DNA from: Oscheius onirici
Taxonomy: Eukaryota > Nematoda > Chromadorea > Rhabditida > Rhabditidae
NCBI GenBank assembly: GCA_932521025.1
Contig: OW051471.1
Coordinates: 13,082,001-13,146,000 of the forward strand
Length of the DNA stretch: 64,000 bases
Reading direction: 5' to 3'
The notes under the pieces are model-generated. The model was not told where the DNA came from, did not search any database, and saw nothing but the letters and a program-made list of their open reading frames with translations. The stretch's first letter is position 1. Each line of letters begins with the position of its first letter. The position numbers and the translations under genes are program-made. Below, in pieces: positions 29,801-40,143 of this stretch.

Positions 29801-32058
29801 TTTGGGACTAGTTTTCTGTCAAGACATCGGCTTCGTGCCGAACCCTGAAGTTAATCTTGAGGCCGACAATGGTAATCAGACTACCGCAAGCAAGGAGCCT
29901 AGTGGTGGGAACAATGTTTCAACGACTGCGAAACCAGAAGAGGTAAGAGTTTTATCAGGCTGTCTATACTAAAAAAATGATTTTACGATAATATTTAGAA
30001 AATCAGTAAACGCAAAACCAAACAAGTATCCAAAGTTTGTTCCCATTACAAAACACCTGAATTCCAACCTGAAACAAAAAAGGGTTTTGACGATGTTCAT
30101 TCAGGCACTTCTGTGCCAAAAAATCAGCTTGCTAGGTGCTGTTTTCAAAAAGTTACAGGGTTTTTAACACATTTGATTTTTGTACCCTCCCCTATATCAC
30201 AGCCCTCCTAGAGGCACAAAAATTCCATGCAGCTAGCTAGTGTCTATTACTGTGGCAATTCGTTCGCACAGCTCTGAGAAGTGTGTTCCGCCAACTCCGT
30301 TTTTGGGCCAACTTCGACCTTTCGTATCTCGGCCAATTCTGAACCAATTCCAAATTTTCAAAATGCATTCGAAAGGTCTTGATGAGCTCTACAAACTTGT
30401 AGAACATCTCAAAGCTGAATTCGTTTGTCTTCAACAAGTTATGACTCCGTGAAGTTAGTATGTATTTTTGAAATGAATGAATGAATATCGTGAAAACCAA
30501 TGTTTGTTTGCTTGATTTGTTTGAAAAAAGAGGATCGCGAAGTGTGTTTAAACTTAATTCGCATACTGTATATGGTCTTCCCTTTAAAGCAGATTATTTA
30601 GCCTTGCGTCGACTTGGAAACTGACTGTTCGAAATACGTGGACACCTTTTGCAAAGACCAAAACTATTTTGGACTGATGGCCGCGCGCTGTGCCAAGACT
30701 TGTAGTCTCTGCTGCATAGACCACTTTTCAAAGTAAGTATTGAACATTTTCACAATTTCAATCTTTTAGCTGCAAAACCTGGGGCAAGAACGGTTTCTGC
30801 AAGAGCGACTTCTACGACCATAAGGCCAAGAAAATGTGCAGCGAAACTTGTGGATATTGTAATACGAAAAAATGAAAAGAAACCTTACCTGCCATCACTT
30901 CAAAGACGCCAGCATTGGCGTCAAAACAGGCTGCATAAAGGATAGCATCTTCTGTTCCGTGGAACTAAATAAACTGCTATTTTTCATCATTTTTTTGTAT
31001 TCAAACCTGGGCAATTTTCTTCTCCAACTGCTTGTGAATATCCTGAGTTCCGCAGATGAACCGGACCGAGGAGAGACCAGCTCCATGGGAATCTAGAGCG
31101 GCTTTTCCGGCGGCAATTACCTGAATACAAGCATTTTAAGGACCAAACAGTAGAAACTTTTGTGATCACTAGACACTTTAAACTTTTTTATGTACGAGTC
31201 TTGTTCAAAGAACTTATTTGGGGTGGCTTAAATACGGCTTCAAAACTCCAAAATAGGCATTCACAGGCTTCTTCCTTCGAGGTCCCCTTTTTGTTGATGT
31301 CATCCCAGGTATACAGGGTGGGCCGAAATTATAGTAACCTCGCGCTTACTACTCAAACTTTTAAGTGTTTTTGTTCTTCAACATGTCCTGTGTGTGATAT
31401 CGGCGAATTATTTAACTTGTTTTCTACCGAAAACCATCTCTAACTTATGAATTTGTTGAATTTTCAAGATTTTCAGTTTACTGCCTAGTTTCGATGAACT
31501 GACCTTTGGGCGCCCGACATCAAGAGTCGTCTAGTGCTCAAAAAAGGGGGTCTTCTTTACCTTAGATCCTTGAAAGGACGCCGCAGTGAATACTGATCCG
31601 AATTGTTCCGCGGTCTTGCTCGCTACCAAATCTGTTTCAATTGAAGTATAACGTTGATAATTGGTTGAAATCTATCAAAGAATTTTTGATCTGGGCCTTT
31701 TTCCCGCCTTCCACGAACATTTTTCTGGGTTGCTATAATTTTGGTCCACCCTGTATAAGAATCAGGAAAAGAAAATGCACTATGTTTTAGCACTGAACTC
31801 ACTTCTGGATGACTCGACAGTCCCAGATAGTTGTTGGCACAAAAATTTAGTACTTTCTTATCGCTTCCGGAAACTTTGACCAGAACTCCTTGCCTTCCCT
31901 CAATCACGCGTTCATTTTTGAAAGTCCCGGCGTCCTGAAATCTTTTCAAAGAATCTTATCTGCTAAATTACCTTGATTGACTCGAGCTCTCCATTGAGAT
32001 AAGAAATAAATTGAGATCGAGCTGACGAGTAGGATCGAGAAATGTTCCGCGAAAGCAT
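26831..32058 (-). CDS. GCAT: 2-amino-3-ketobutyrate CoA ligase (glycine C-acetyltransferase), mitochondrial
   Basis: PLP enzyme that turns 2-amino-3-ketobutyrate plus CoA into glycine and acetyl-CoA in threonine breakdown, in mitochondria. ATG 32056-32058 begins [15 protein letters not shown], a basic, Ser-rich presequence. About eight exons give roughly 420 residues, the family length. Motifs in order: [118 protein letters not shown] with the PLP-binding Lys; [30 protein letters not shown]. Stop 26831-26833. Introns are large: one (27310-29270) holds a pogo-like element, one (29757-30889) contains a whole gene on the other strand, one (31125-31796) a mariner MITE. Two C6 genes follow closely on minus. 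Confidence 0.93.
27668..29162 (+). mobile_element. Degenerate pogo/Tc1-like transposon in GCAT intron
   Basis: Terminal inverted repeats CAGTCAACTCTCGATATAG (27668) and CTATATCGAGAGTTGACTG (to 29162), each flanked by TA: the Tc1/mariner/pogo signature. A plus frame at 28781-28987 ends [16 protein letters not shown], resembling a pogo transposase C terminus; the rest of the transposase is missing or broken. A different repeat (R1-like, 27965-28575) is nested inside. Confidence 0.75.
27965..28575. repeat. Dispersed repeat R1-like, nested in pogo element
   Basis: Left end GGCAACGCCCTTCCAGGGCTAAAG resembles R1 (GGCTACGCCCCTCCAGGGCTAAG). It contains CAGACACACAGACAGACACACAGAGAC and GAGAGCAATTAAAA, matching 52100-52155, and ends CATTGCACTTTAGTAAAGA as at 11605. 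Confidence 0.5.
29775..30875 (+). CDS. Secreted two-ShK-domain protein nested in a GCAT intron
   Basis: Exons 29775-29942, 30602-30732 and 30770-30875 give 134 residues. Signal peptide [15 protein letters not shown]; a low-complexity Asn/Thr/Lys spacer; then two ShKT (PF01549) modules: [16 protein letters not shown] ... CAKTCSLCC and [16 protein letters not shown] ... CSETCGYC. ShKT modules in nematodes are disulfide-rich domains of secreted proteins; no enzyme domain is attached here. The ATG directly follows CTTGTTTCAG, a splice-acceptor that would suit spliced-leader addition. The gene lies wholly inside a GCAT intron on the opposite strand; its stop is about 12 bp from the next GCAT exon and its ATG about 18 bp from the previous one. 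Very compact nesting; exon frames all fit. Confidence 0.75.
31314..31753. mobile_element. Mariner-like MITE in GCAT intron
   Basis: CAGGGTGGGCCGAAATTATAG (31314) pairs with CTATAATTTTGGTCCACCCTG (to 31753), flanked by TA on both sides (31312-31313, 31754-31755). No transposase. Confidence 0.8.
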
Positions 32059-32462
32059 TCTAGAAACAAGGTTTTTCTACAAAAAGAGAAGAGAACGATT
32101 GATTTGATTAGAAACGACTGGCTAGAGTGCGGGTAACGACCATCATTACAGTCGTTTGGGAGGGGAAGAGATGGACGAGAATGATAACCCCGCACGCGTA
32201 TTTGGAGTTCATGCTGTAATACACGTGTGGAATGGTTCCTACAGGACATATTTACATTCTTGAAAGTAAAAAGTAGGCATGGGCCCGTGTTAGTGTTGAC
32301 CGAGATCGTGCAAGCAAGGCGCATTTTTGGGTGGAAGACTACTTAAGCGAAAAAACTTGGCATACATTTTGAACAAAAACTCATATGGAGCCTATGTTCT
32401 AAATTGGGTGCCAAGTTTTCATGGTTCCCCCAAAAGTGCGCACTGCTGGCACGGGTCCGGTG

Positions 32463-32656
32463 CAGGGATGTTCGGATACCGGATTTCCGGATAGCGCCAT
32501 TTTGAATTGGCTGCGCACCAACTCCTAATACATAGGGGCTGCGTATCGGCAACTACCGTAGTCAATAATCGATAAGCAGGCTGTATGTTTTATGAGTTGG
32601 TGCGCAGCCAAATTCAAATTGGCGGTATCCGGAAATCCGGTATCCGAACATCCCTG
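32463..32656. mobile_element. hAT MITE, 194 bp, perfect 8-bp TSD
   Basis: Inverted ends CAGGGATGTTCGGATACCGG and CCGGTATCCGAACATCCCTG extend to about 60-bp arms. Flanks GTCCGGTG at 32455-32462 and 32657-32664 are identical. Textbook non-autonomous hAT insertion and apparently young. Confidence 0.9.
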
Positions 32657-32664
32657 GTCCGGTG

Positions 32665-33121
32665 CCAGCCAGGATAAAGCTATCTGACAGAACTTCACAG
32701 CTGCAGCCTTTCTTATTGTGCCAGCAATGCGCCTAGTAAGCAGATATCACTTACAAGGCAGAAATCATGGAAGTTTCCGGAAATTGAGATGATTGATAGC
32801 CACTTTTTATCAGCCCACAGACTCGACAGTTAGACAGTCATGTCATTTTTTTCGCTTCTGTGTCGTTCTATCCCTAGTCTTTTCACAAATTAGAACTTTT
32901 CTACTATTTTTGCTCTTCCTTTTTTCCCTGTCTATAGTCATTCATAAGCTTCCTCACTTGTCTCTTCCCTCGTCAAAAAATGAACTCATCATCATCCGCC
33001 AGTTATTAATGTGTCTGCGGTCAGTTTACCCCCTCAAATGCGTCTCGTTAAGAGCCAATTGTAGCCACTATCACGAATGTTTTCCAGATACTTGAATTTT
33101 GAAACCGCTTCATTTTTGCAG
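32665..33121. other. Upstream region of neuropeptide-like gene 1
   Basis: Contains a dispersed CACAGACTCGACAGTTAGACAGTC motif (32818) also present at 46528. An acceptor TTTTTGCAG lies immediately before the ATG at 33122 and could take a spliced leader. Confidence 0.4.
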
Positions 33122-33417
33122 ATGATTGTTCCTCTAGTTCTCCTATGTCTTTGCTCTTTGACTGCTTCCAGAAGTGTCGTGAATTATGAAGAAAACGACG
33201 ACCTGAACTTGTGAATTTCTCTTACTTTCTCATCTAAAACACTTTTCAGCATCGTTTTCAGTCCAGTGCCTCTAAAACGCGGCTGGCCGACAGCTGAGAG
33301 ATCGTCTCGCCGTCAATGGGTAGGTTTCTCCTCTTCTGGAGATGTCCAAATTATCACTTTCAGCTTCTCGGCCCAATTCGGAGTAGCATGTTGTCTGAGC
33401 CGAAGACCAGCTTTTAG
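33122..33417 (+). CDS. Neuropeptide-like secreted precursor 1
   Basis: Exons 33122-33210, 33250-33319 and 33364-33417 give 70 residues. Signal peptide MIVPLVLLCLCSLTAS; acidic spacer (NYEENDDLN); then FIVFSPVPL-KR-GWPTAERSS-RR-QWLLGPIRSSML...: two dibasic sites would release GWPTAERSS and a C-terminal peptide starting QWLLGPIR. Size, signal peptide, dibasic sites and short introns fit a nematode NLP precursor. No amidation Gly is placed before a dibasic site. AATAAA follows the stop by about 16 bp. I know no family with this peptide; small size limits certainty. Confidence 0.55.
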
Positions 33418-33429
33418 TGTTTCCTCTTT

Positions 33430-34214
33430 CTCTGAATAAATAAGCATCTATCTTTATCTTTTTAAGAGGAACGCAATTAATTTACGCGGGTTATACGGAA
33501 CGCCCCCTTTGCTCTCCGTGATCTGGTCGACAATGGAATTTGTAGCCTGACGGGCTAAGCAGCATAATTGTTTTCCCCCACACCTGTAGTCAACAGTTAC
33601 TATTCCTAGCATTTTTCTTCCCCTGATTTTTTTTGTTCTGAAAAAGTTGAGTTCTAAGGACTTTTCCTGTCTCTACTCACTCCACTTTCAGCGAGTAAAT
33701 TTGACAACTATGAATTTTTGATGCAGTCTTGTTCGGAGCAGTTTGTGTAGACGTTAGCTTACTCTCTGAGTATTGAATTTAGAAGAATTTGTACCAAAAT
33801 TTTCCACTCCTTTACCATCAGAAAGAAGTGGAACTCTCGTTTGCATTCTTTGCACTAAAAATTCCGGAAATTTCACAGCGATACTTTTCTCTACTCTGTA
33901 GCTCTTTTCGAGGTTGTTCTGGAATGTTTCAAAGCTACGTGACCTTTACTTGAACATTCTCTGACAGATCGCTCACAAGTCATCCTCTCGCAAAAATAGC
34001 AAAATCAAAGTACGTCATCCAATCTAACCAATTGTGCTCAGAAGGTTCATTTCTGTGCTCCTTAGAAATTCCAGACTCTGACCTCACTGTATTCTAAGAA
34101 ATCAAGCTGTTCCATCTGCTCTATCAAGTTTGTTAGCCTTTTTAGAGTTCCTGAGGAACCTTCAGTATTCTCCCAACTCTTTTCAGATCTCTCAATGAGC
34201 TCAATTACTCTAGA
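33430..34214. other. Spacer between two small peptide genes
   Basis: AT-rich with T runs. No gene seen. Confidence 0.4.
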
Positions 34215-34222
34215 ATATAAAA
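34215..34222 (+). promoter_or_regulatory. TATA box of neuropeptide-like gene 2
   Basis: TATAAAAG 58 bp before the ATG at 34280. Confidence 0.5.
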
Positions 34223-34279
34223 GTCCCTCTCTTCCAAAACTGACTAATTTCTCGCTGTTCCTCACCCCTAGGATTTAGA

Positions 34280-34545
34280 ATGAAGTCAGTTCTTCTCCTG
34301 GTCTTGGTCCTCGCCTTCTTGTCCACTACAGCAGCTTGGGGTCTAATGGATTTGCAGGAATACTACGGCTATCCAATAAGACCAATGGAGTAAGTTTAAC
34401 TGTCTCTTTCTCATTATAGCCTTTTCAGTACTCCCGACAAGCGCCACTTTGGAATGGGATTCCTCACCAGAGGAAAGTTTCGTCAATCCGGTAACTTGTA
34501 CTCATTTTCATAAAAAACTAGTCTTTTTCAGCTCCGGCAGAATGA
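34280..34545 (+). CDS. Neuropeptide-like secreted precursor 2
   Basis: Exons 34280-34389, 34429-34490 and 34532-34545 give 61 residues. Signal peptide MKSVLLLVLVLAFLSTTAAW; spacer with EYYGYPIRPMD; then TPDKR, a dibasic cut, and HFGMGFLTR followed by GK: Gly then basic is an amidation signal, predicting HFGMGFLTR-amide. The remainder is FRQSAPAE. TATA box at 34215, AATAAA at about 34572. Its layout matches neighbour 33122-33417 (signal peptide, three tiny exons), though the peptides are unrelated. The single-copy peptide and small size make this a prediction to test. Confidence 0.58.
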
Positions 34546-34850
34546 ATTTCGTCTCGTAGACGTCAATCTGTAAATAAACGAATTAAAGTGAAAAGGTCTT
34601 GCAGTACGAAGAAATGAGATTACTGTGAACTGGAGCCAGGTGTCCACCTCCGCGAAAATGAGCTGTCCGCGAGAGAAAAACTTGCAGCAAGTGTATCCTT
34701 GGTCGTTGAACGATGGATTTTGAAAGATCAAAGAAGTTTATGAATCTCGTTGGAAACAAGAGCTGCTTGTTTTGAAAACTGGACCGAGTGGTAATAACTT
34801 CTTTCTCCGGTTTATGCTACTAGATAACTGTTCAACACTTTATTCTTCCT

Positions 34851-37288
34851 CTAAACTTGCGTCGTAACGTTGCTGATAATGTCTTGAAGAACTAAAGGAT
34901 CGCTTTGTTCTTTTCTTCTAGGAGATCCCGCTTCGACATTCTGATTGTTAGACAGCAACGGGTAGATCGGTGAAACTTGAGCCTGACTGACTTGTGAATA
35001 TCCAGATCCCGATGAGTTCGAGATAACTGAACTAGTTTGAACTCCAGGAGGAGCGAAGGTCGTAAGATTGTGATTATTTGGAACAAGTGCGGAGTATTGT
35101 CCGGGACGAGCATTTGCAAGTGGTGGAATGGCAGCTACAGGGACAGGCTGTGTGGTTACGACTCCTGGAGGTGCAGCTTGGGATTGTCCGGGTCCTTGAG
35201 CTGAAGACGTCGAAACTTGAACTCCCTGAATCGGAAAACCTTGCTGAAGAAGAGGTTGAAGCTGAGGATTCGGTTTCTGTCCAAAAATCAGCAAGTTTGG
35301 AGAATGAACTGGGATCAGTTTGACTGAAAAACTGATTATTTGGCTTGAAAACTGCCTTACGCGGTCTAGTTGTGGCAAAGTACATTCTCTCCTTGACTCT
35401 CTCCTTCACAGTTTTTGGTTTTTCGTGGAACAGTCGACCGCAGGAGATTGCATGGAACATCTGGATCCTGTCGATGGTTATTCCAAAGAGGGAGAGCGTA
35501 CCTGTTCTCTGTACATTTCGAAGCAGAAAAGAGTTAGGACGACCTCAATAAGTGGGAAGAGAGTAATGAACCACGGCATTGCCATCATAAATTTTGCGCC
35601 CATGCTCGAGATGACGCCAAAATCGATTTTAGGGAACCATGATGGTAGGAATGAAGGACCTGAGCCCAGTCCGCCACCTAAACTTTAGAGTTTCCGTCGA
35701 ATGGTTGTCACACACCTATGACCAATGAAATCAGTCCTTTTTCAATAATCCAATCCATCAATTTCGTCATTACAAAGGATAGCGTCGACATTCCGAACGA
35801 GGGTCCGTACATGACCATTGGAATGTGGGCCCAGATTAGGGTTAGCCAAGGATGGTTAAAGGTGCGTGGTGCTCTCTATAACACGGTGTCTCTCACAATG
35901 GAATGTTTTTATTCAAATCCCGGATATTGGAACGAGCTTGGTACTATTCGAAAGAGCACGAAAAATAATGTTGTTTCCCGGATTTTCAGCTGCCGAATGA
36001 ATTGCTGCTGTCCCCTGGAGCCGTTTCAATGTTCAAAATACCATTTTGGTCGCCCAAGCAAACTACAAAATTCGAGCCGAAAACGTGTTTTTGGTCCCAA
36101 GATGATTTTCTGCAATGTTCTAAATTATACGTTTCGCTACATTTTTGTAGAACATACAAAAGCTATGAAAACACATCTTCAATCGGAAACAGTTGAGGCA
36201 AACAACGCTAGAAATAGGGAAGGAAGGGAGCCTTGTTTCTAACTGAATATCCGGGATTTGACGAAAAACATTCCCTTGTCAGTCTCTCTGTCCCTCTGTT
36301 AATCTCTCTGCCAAAAACTAACCTGTCCCTGGGGATCAACGAACATGGCCCAGCAGCAGAAACAGCAGCCGACAATGCTCAGAACAAGGAATATTTCCGT
36401 AAAAGCGATGAAGAGTCCATAAGACCAAAGACCGAGCATTTCCGTTGGAGAGTACCAGTAACACCAGAGATTCTTTAGCGCCTGTTTGTCGCTGGCACAT
36501 TCTTTTGAAGAGTACTGAAAAATATAAGTTTTTAAGCTGATCACAAAACTTGCCTCAAAAGCAAATACCAGTGCGATCAGAAGATTGTGTCCAAGAAGGA
36601 AAGCGGCAGCTGTAAAGTTCTGCCAGATAGTTTTATCTTGAAGCCGTGGATTTATGGTCAAGATGGTCTGCTCGATCATTATTCCGATTGCTCCGACGGG
36701 GAAGACGCATCGCATTAGAGTCGCTATCGTTGCCGACTTGTCAGTCCACATTTGACTTTTGAACCATTCCGGCCATGGAGATTTATCGTAGTAGGCGGAG
36801 AGGTAGAGCATGTGAACTAGGCCCCAAGCACAGACGTTTATCGTGAACCACTTGATTCCAGACTTTTTCATACGATGTCCGAATAGGGACATTCCGATGA
36901 CTGCAATAAAGACAGCCGTTGATACAATGATGATTCCTCCAGTAGCATTACTGTCAATTTTGGCAGGGTCGGCTGTAAGAAGTTGGTTTCAGACTGGACA
37001 GAGGGACTGTTACCGTAAAAGCTCTAATAGAAGTACCCCTGTACGCATTTTTTTTCGGGTTGAGGAAAAATTTTCCCAGCTTTCCGACTATTTTTCCCAT
37101 ACAGATAGACATCTCAGCTACCAAGGAAAAATAAAATATAAATTGAAAAATTATGTCTTCACCCCGAAAAAAATGCATACTGCGTACAGGGGTGCTTATA
37201 ATAGAAGTACAGTACCTTCATCTTGGGTCTGTCCATCCGTCATTCCGATCCAGAAGAAACAGATGAGTAAAACATTTTTGTAGCGCAT
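34851..37288 (-). CDS. Multi-pass membrane protein with Pro/Gln-rich tail, unknown family
   Basis: I do not recognise the family. From ATG 37286-37288: signal peptide MRYKNVLLICFFWIGMTDGQ; TM GIIIVSTAVFIAVIGMSLFG; WFTINVCAWGLVHMLYLSAY; ATLMRCVFPVGAIGIMI; FTAAAFLLGHNLLIALVFAF; YGLFIAFTEIFLVLSIVGCC; then LTLIWAHIPMVMYGPSFGMS; LISLVIGGGLGSGPSF; and MAMPWFITLFPLIEVVLTLF, i.e. about eight helices. After a cytosolic linker (SCGRLFHEKPKTVKERVKER) comes a roughly 150-residue tail rich in Gln, Pro, Ser and Val, stop 34851-34853. Introns are bounded by good GT/AG sites; the first holds a MITE. It starts 152 bp after the lipase stop, same strand, so it may share a transcript with it. Confidence 0.62.
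37031..37197. mobile_element. MITE family M2, copy 1
   Basis: AAGTACCCCTGTACGCATTTT (37031) pairs with TGCGTACAGGGGTGCTT (to 37197). The interior is the reverse complement of copy 2 at 49788-49973 (shared AATTTATATTTTATTTTTCC and TTTTCGGG segments). Confidence 0.75.
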
Positions 37289-37439
37289 AGTAACCCAACT
37301 TCTAGAACATTTTTTTGTTAATCCGTTCAGAAAGAAAGTGAGGAGAAACCCGATGAAAAGGACTGCAGAGCAGGTGCACTAAGCCCAACTTTCAATTAAC
37401 CTATAACTTTCAGCTGTCCTCTATCGTCAAGAAAGATAT

Positions 37440-39394
37440 TTATTTGTATCCATATTTTTGATTCGGATCATTGCCATAGCCCTCAGGAAATTGAGGATCA
37501 CAGCCACTCTGTCCAAATGGCGGAACTCTGACGGCAAAGTAGTGTCGATGGTCCCAAATGTACTTGCTATTGCCTCCTAAGGAGAAGATCAACTGATCGG
37601 AGCAGTTCATGTCCTCATTTTTGGGTTGACCCGTACAGACGGTGTAGTTTGAGCCGGGAAGCATTGATTTCGGGTACCTATAAAAGAATCTGGAAATGGC
37701 GGTTCTCAATTACCAGACTTCAGTTCCGTGATGGTATGGCCTGTCCACAGCTGTCGGATCACATTCTTCTGCGCCGTTGGCCAATCTTGCTACCATTTTG
37801 TTCTTTTTGCAGCCCGGAGAGTGGGGAACAATGTCGTGGCGAAAGACTACCCGAAAACTAAAAAAACATTAGGATCAAACACTTTTTGGACCTGTAAGAA
37901 ATTAGCTGATCAAAGTTGGAAGCAAACTGTAGGGATCCGACTCGAGGCTCTCCAAATGTGATTAATCTAACGTTTGATCCAGGAACAAGACCTTAAACTT
38001 TTTGAACTTTGTCATCTTTGAGCACAAACCCTGACTGGCTGCCCTCGCCGCAGCCAGAGCCGCCAAAGCGCCACCGAGTGAATGGCCGGTAAACGTCACT
38101 CCATAACCCTGAACGGGATTTTGTGTTCCCACTGTCAACAATAGGCCTCACCGCGTAACGAGGATCGGAAATCACTACCTGAACAGCCGGCCACAGCAGT
38201 TCGTGGCCATTTTTGAAGTATTTGTTCACCTAGAGCAGTTTTGAGGGAATGAGAGACTAACCAAGCCCATTCCGTAAAAGTCCTGCTCGTTCTCCAAAGT
38301 TGACCATCCTTCCAGGATCAGTTGACTCTAAAAGAGGGCGAGTAGTTAATGAAAAAAGTTCTCACGTCAGTTTTAGTTCCGCGGAACACGATGTAGAGAC
38401 GTCGAACGGACGGTGTAACGACTGAAACCTTTGGTTAGTTTTAGGCCCCACCTTTTTTCACATTTTCTCCCGGGGACCACTCTGATGTTTATAATAAGCT
38501 TGCGAGAAAAGTAAGGCTATCATAATGTTGAGGTTCGGCGAGGATTACAATGTTATTTTTTCGTGTTTTTAAGCCAATTTCACCTATTTTTGCACGTTTT
38601 CGGTAAGAAAACAAAATGGCAAAAAAGGAGTGTTTTGAAGCAACAAAAATCAAAACGGACTTCACCATCGTGTTCAGGACCCTCGAAAATCCCCAGGAAC
38701 TAAATATAAAAAAACTCTTTTTGACCGTTGAAAAAAGGTCAAAACTCAATACATTTTGGAATTTTTTCACCTATTTTAATATTTCGAAAGTCCGGTTTTT
38801 TTAGCAACAAAAATGAAAACAAACATCACCACCGTGTTCAGGACCCTCGAAAACCCCAGAAACTAAAAAGCAAAAAACTTTTTTGTCGGCGGGGATCGAA
38901 CCAACAACTGGTGACGTTTGAGTGCCAGACAACGATTTTAACCACTCGGCAATGGGGACCCGGGCCACACCCGTATCGTGTCGTCACGATTGGTTTATGA
39001 CTTCCGGAAAATACAATATCGAAAGCTCCGAACCTGTGGAAGCTGTGGTTAGGAAATTTTGAATGACTCATCCTAAACGAAGAGTAAGAAAGTCTGTTGT
39101 GTGAAAAGTAGTGATGAAAACGAACAGACCTATATAGTTCTCACAAGGATTATTCAGCTCGTCACAGTTTTCCATAGCCACATCGGAGATTGTTGCCGCA
39201 TCTCCCGGTAATGCTGCACTACAACTCTCATTAAAAATAGAAAAATCTTCTCCGAACTTGACACAGGCATTCATTGCAGTGTTATTTGTGTCGGCATACG
39301 CTCCGGCACTTAGCAGGAGCATCATCCTGGCCTCTGTTTCATTGTACTGCGGAAATTGTGCCCAGACAACTGGAAGTAGAAAAAGGTACAACAT
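37440..39394 (-). CDS. Secreted class 3 lipase (Lipase_3 domain)
   Basis: Alpha/beta-hydrolase lipase of the fungal-lipase type (PF01764), likely acting on acylglycerols outside the cell or in the gut lumen. ATG 39392-39394 with signal peptide MLYLFLLPVVWAQ. Then EARMMLLLSAGAYAD, a Cys-rich stretch ending NNPCENYI, VVTPSVRRLYIVFRGTKTD (oxyanion RGT), EGWSTLENEQDF, VTFTGHSLGGALAALAAARA with the nucleophile Ser, LVPGSNVRLITFGEPRVGS, VFRHDIVPHSPGC with the catalytic Asp, and YIWDHRHYFAV with the catalytic His. The triad is complete. Stop 37440-37442. About nine exons; the 700-bp intron after NYI (38430-39130) contains SINE copies. NHR fragment lies 177 bp upstream and the membrane-protein gene 152 bp downstream on the same strand. 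Confidence 0.88.
38600..39010 (-). mobile_element. tRNA-derived SINE, copy 2 (in lipase intron)
   Basis: The same leader, tRNA-like head (box B GGTTCGATCCC on minus near 38890, box A near 38940) and two tandem body units as copy 1; this copy shows the dimeric body best (units around 38655 and 38825 separated by an A/T-rich spacer). Confidence 0.72.
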
Positions 39395-39570
39395 AGAGTT
39401 TGTGGTATTGAGGTGACTGACTCACTAAACTCTGCCAGCCGTATTTACTCGTCCCGAAGTGAGGGCAAAAACCGGACTGTCAACTGGCGGGAGGTCATGA
39501 TTGACTTGGTACAGAACATGACAATGGAAGGGGATACCATTTTTAAGCAATTTATATTTGTGAAGAGATC

Positions 39571-40143
39571 TCAAAATTGTCGAAAATGAATGTCGTAAGT
39601 AAGAAAGCCTTGCGTTTTCCCTATATTCATGACAGCCATCATGGCCATGATATTGTTCACAACCAGAGAAATTCTCTGAAAACAGCCTGAGACTTCACTT
39701 CGGGTTCAAACTGCTGACAAAATTCCTAGTAGATTACAGAGCCTTCTCAGCCTTTCCTCCTCCGTCATTGTCGGAAAACGTTCAGCAATCAATTCATGCA
39801 TAATTCTCGAGTACCTCGAGTTGGCCTGATCAATGATTTCTCGACCTTCGTCAGAGGTATCAGGGGCTGAAAACATTTGCTGTTCATGTTGATCAAAACG
39901 CACGAATTTGAAAAAGTACTTGCATCTTGAGAAGCATGAGTTCGTTCTCGGAGATGTCGAGCTTTTTGAAAACTTGGGTAACGTGTGCATAAACTGAGCA
40001 ACTCCATTAGCCAGAGATGTACTGAAAATAAAGGATTACCAGACAGAGTCAGCTTACATGGGATTATTTTCATTACAAACAGATGCTTTGAAATGCAGTT
40101 CATTCATGAAAAGAAGCCCTTCTCTAACATCGAGCTCCGTCAT
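39571..40143 (-). pseudogene. Nuclear hormone receptor ligand-binding-domain fragment, frameshifted
   Basis: Reads as the C-terminal ligand-binding domain of a nematode nuclear receptor: NELHFKASVCNENNP, then SLANGVAQFMHT, KKLDISENELMLLKMQ (the 'f..L.ls..E..lLK' helix), then ADTSDEGREI-like, YSRIMHELIAERFP, EEERLRRLCNLLGILSA and a last exon RISLVVNNIMAMMAVMNIG to stop 39571-39573. A single missing base near 39980 breaks the frame between HTL and QVFKKL. No zinc-finger DNA-binding domain is found upstream; instead a retrotransposon fragment begins at 40340. I call it a truncated NHR, or an LBD-only gene plus an assembly indel. Confidence 0.58.
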
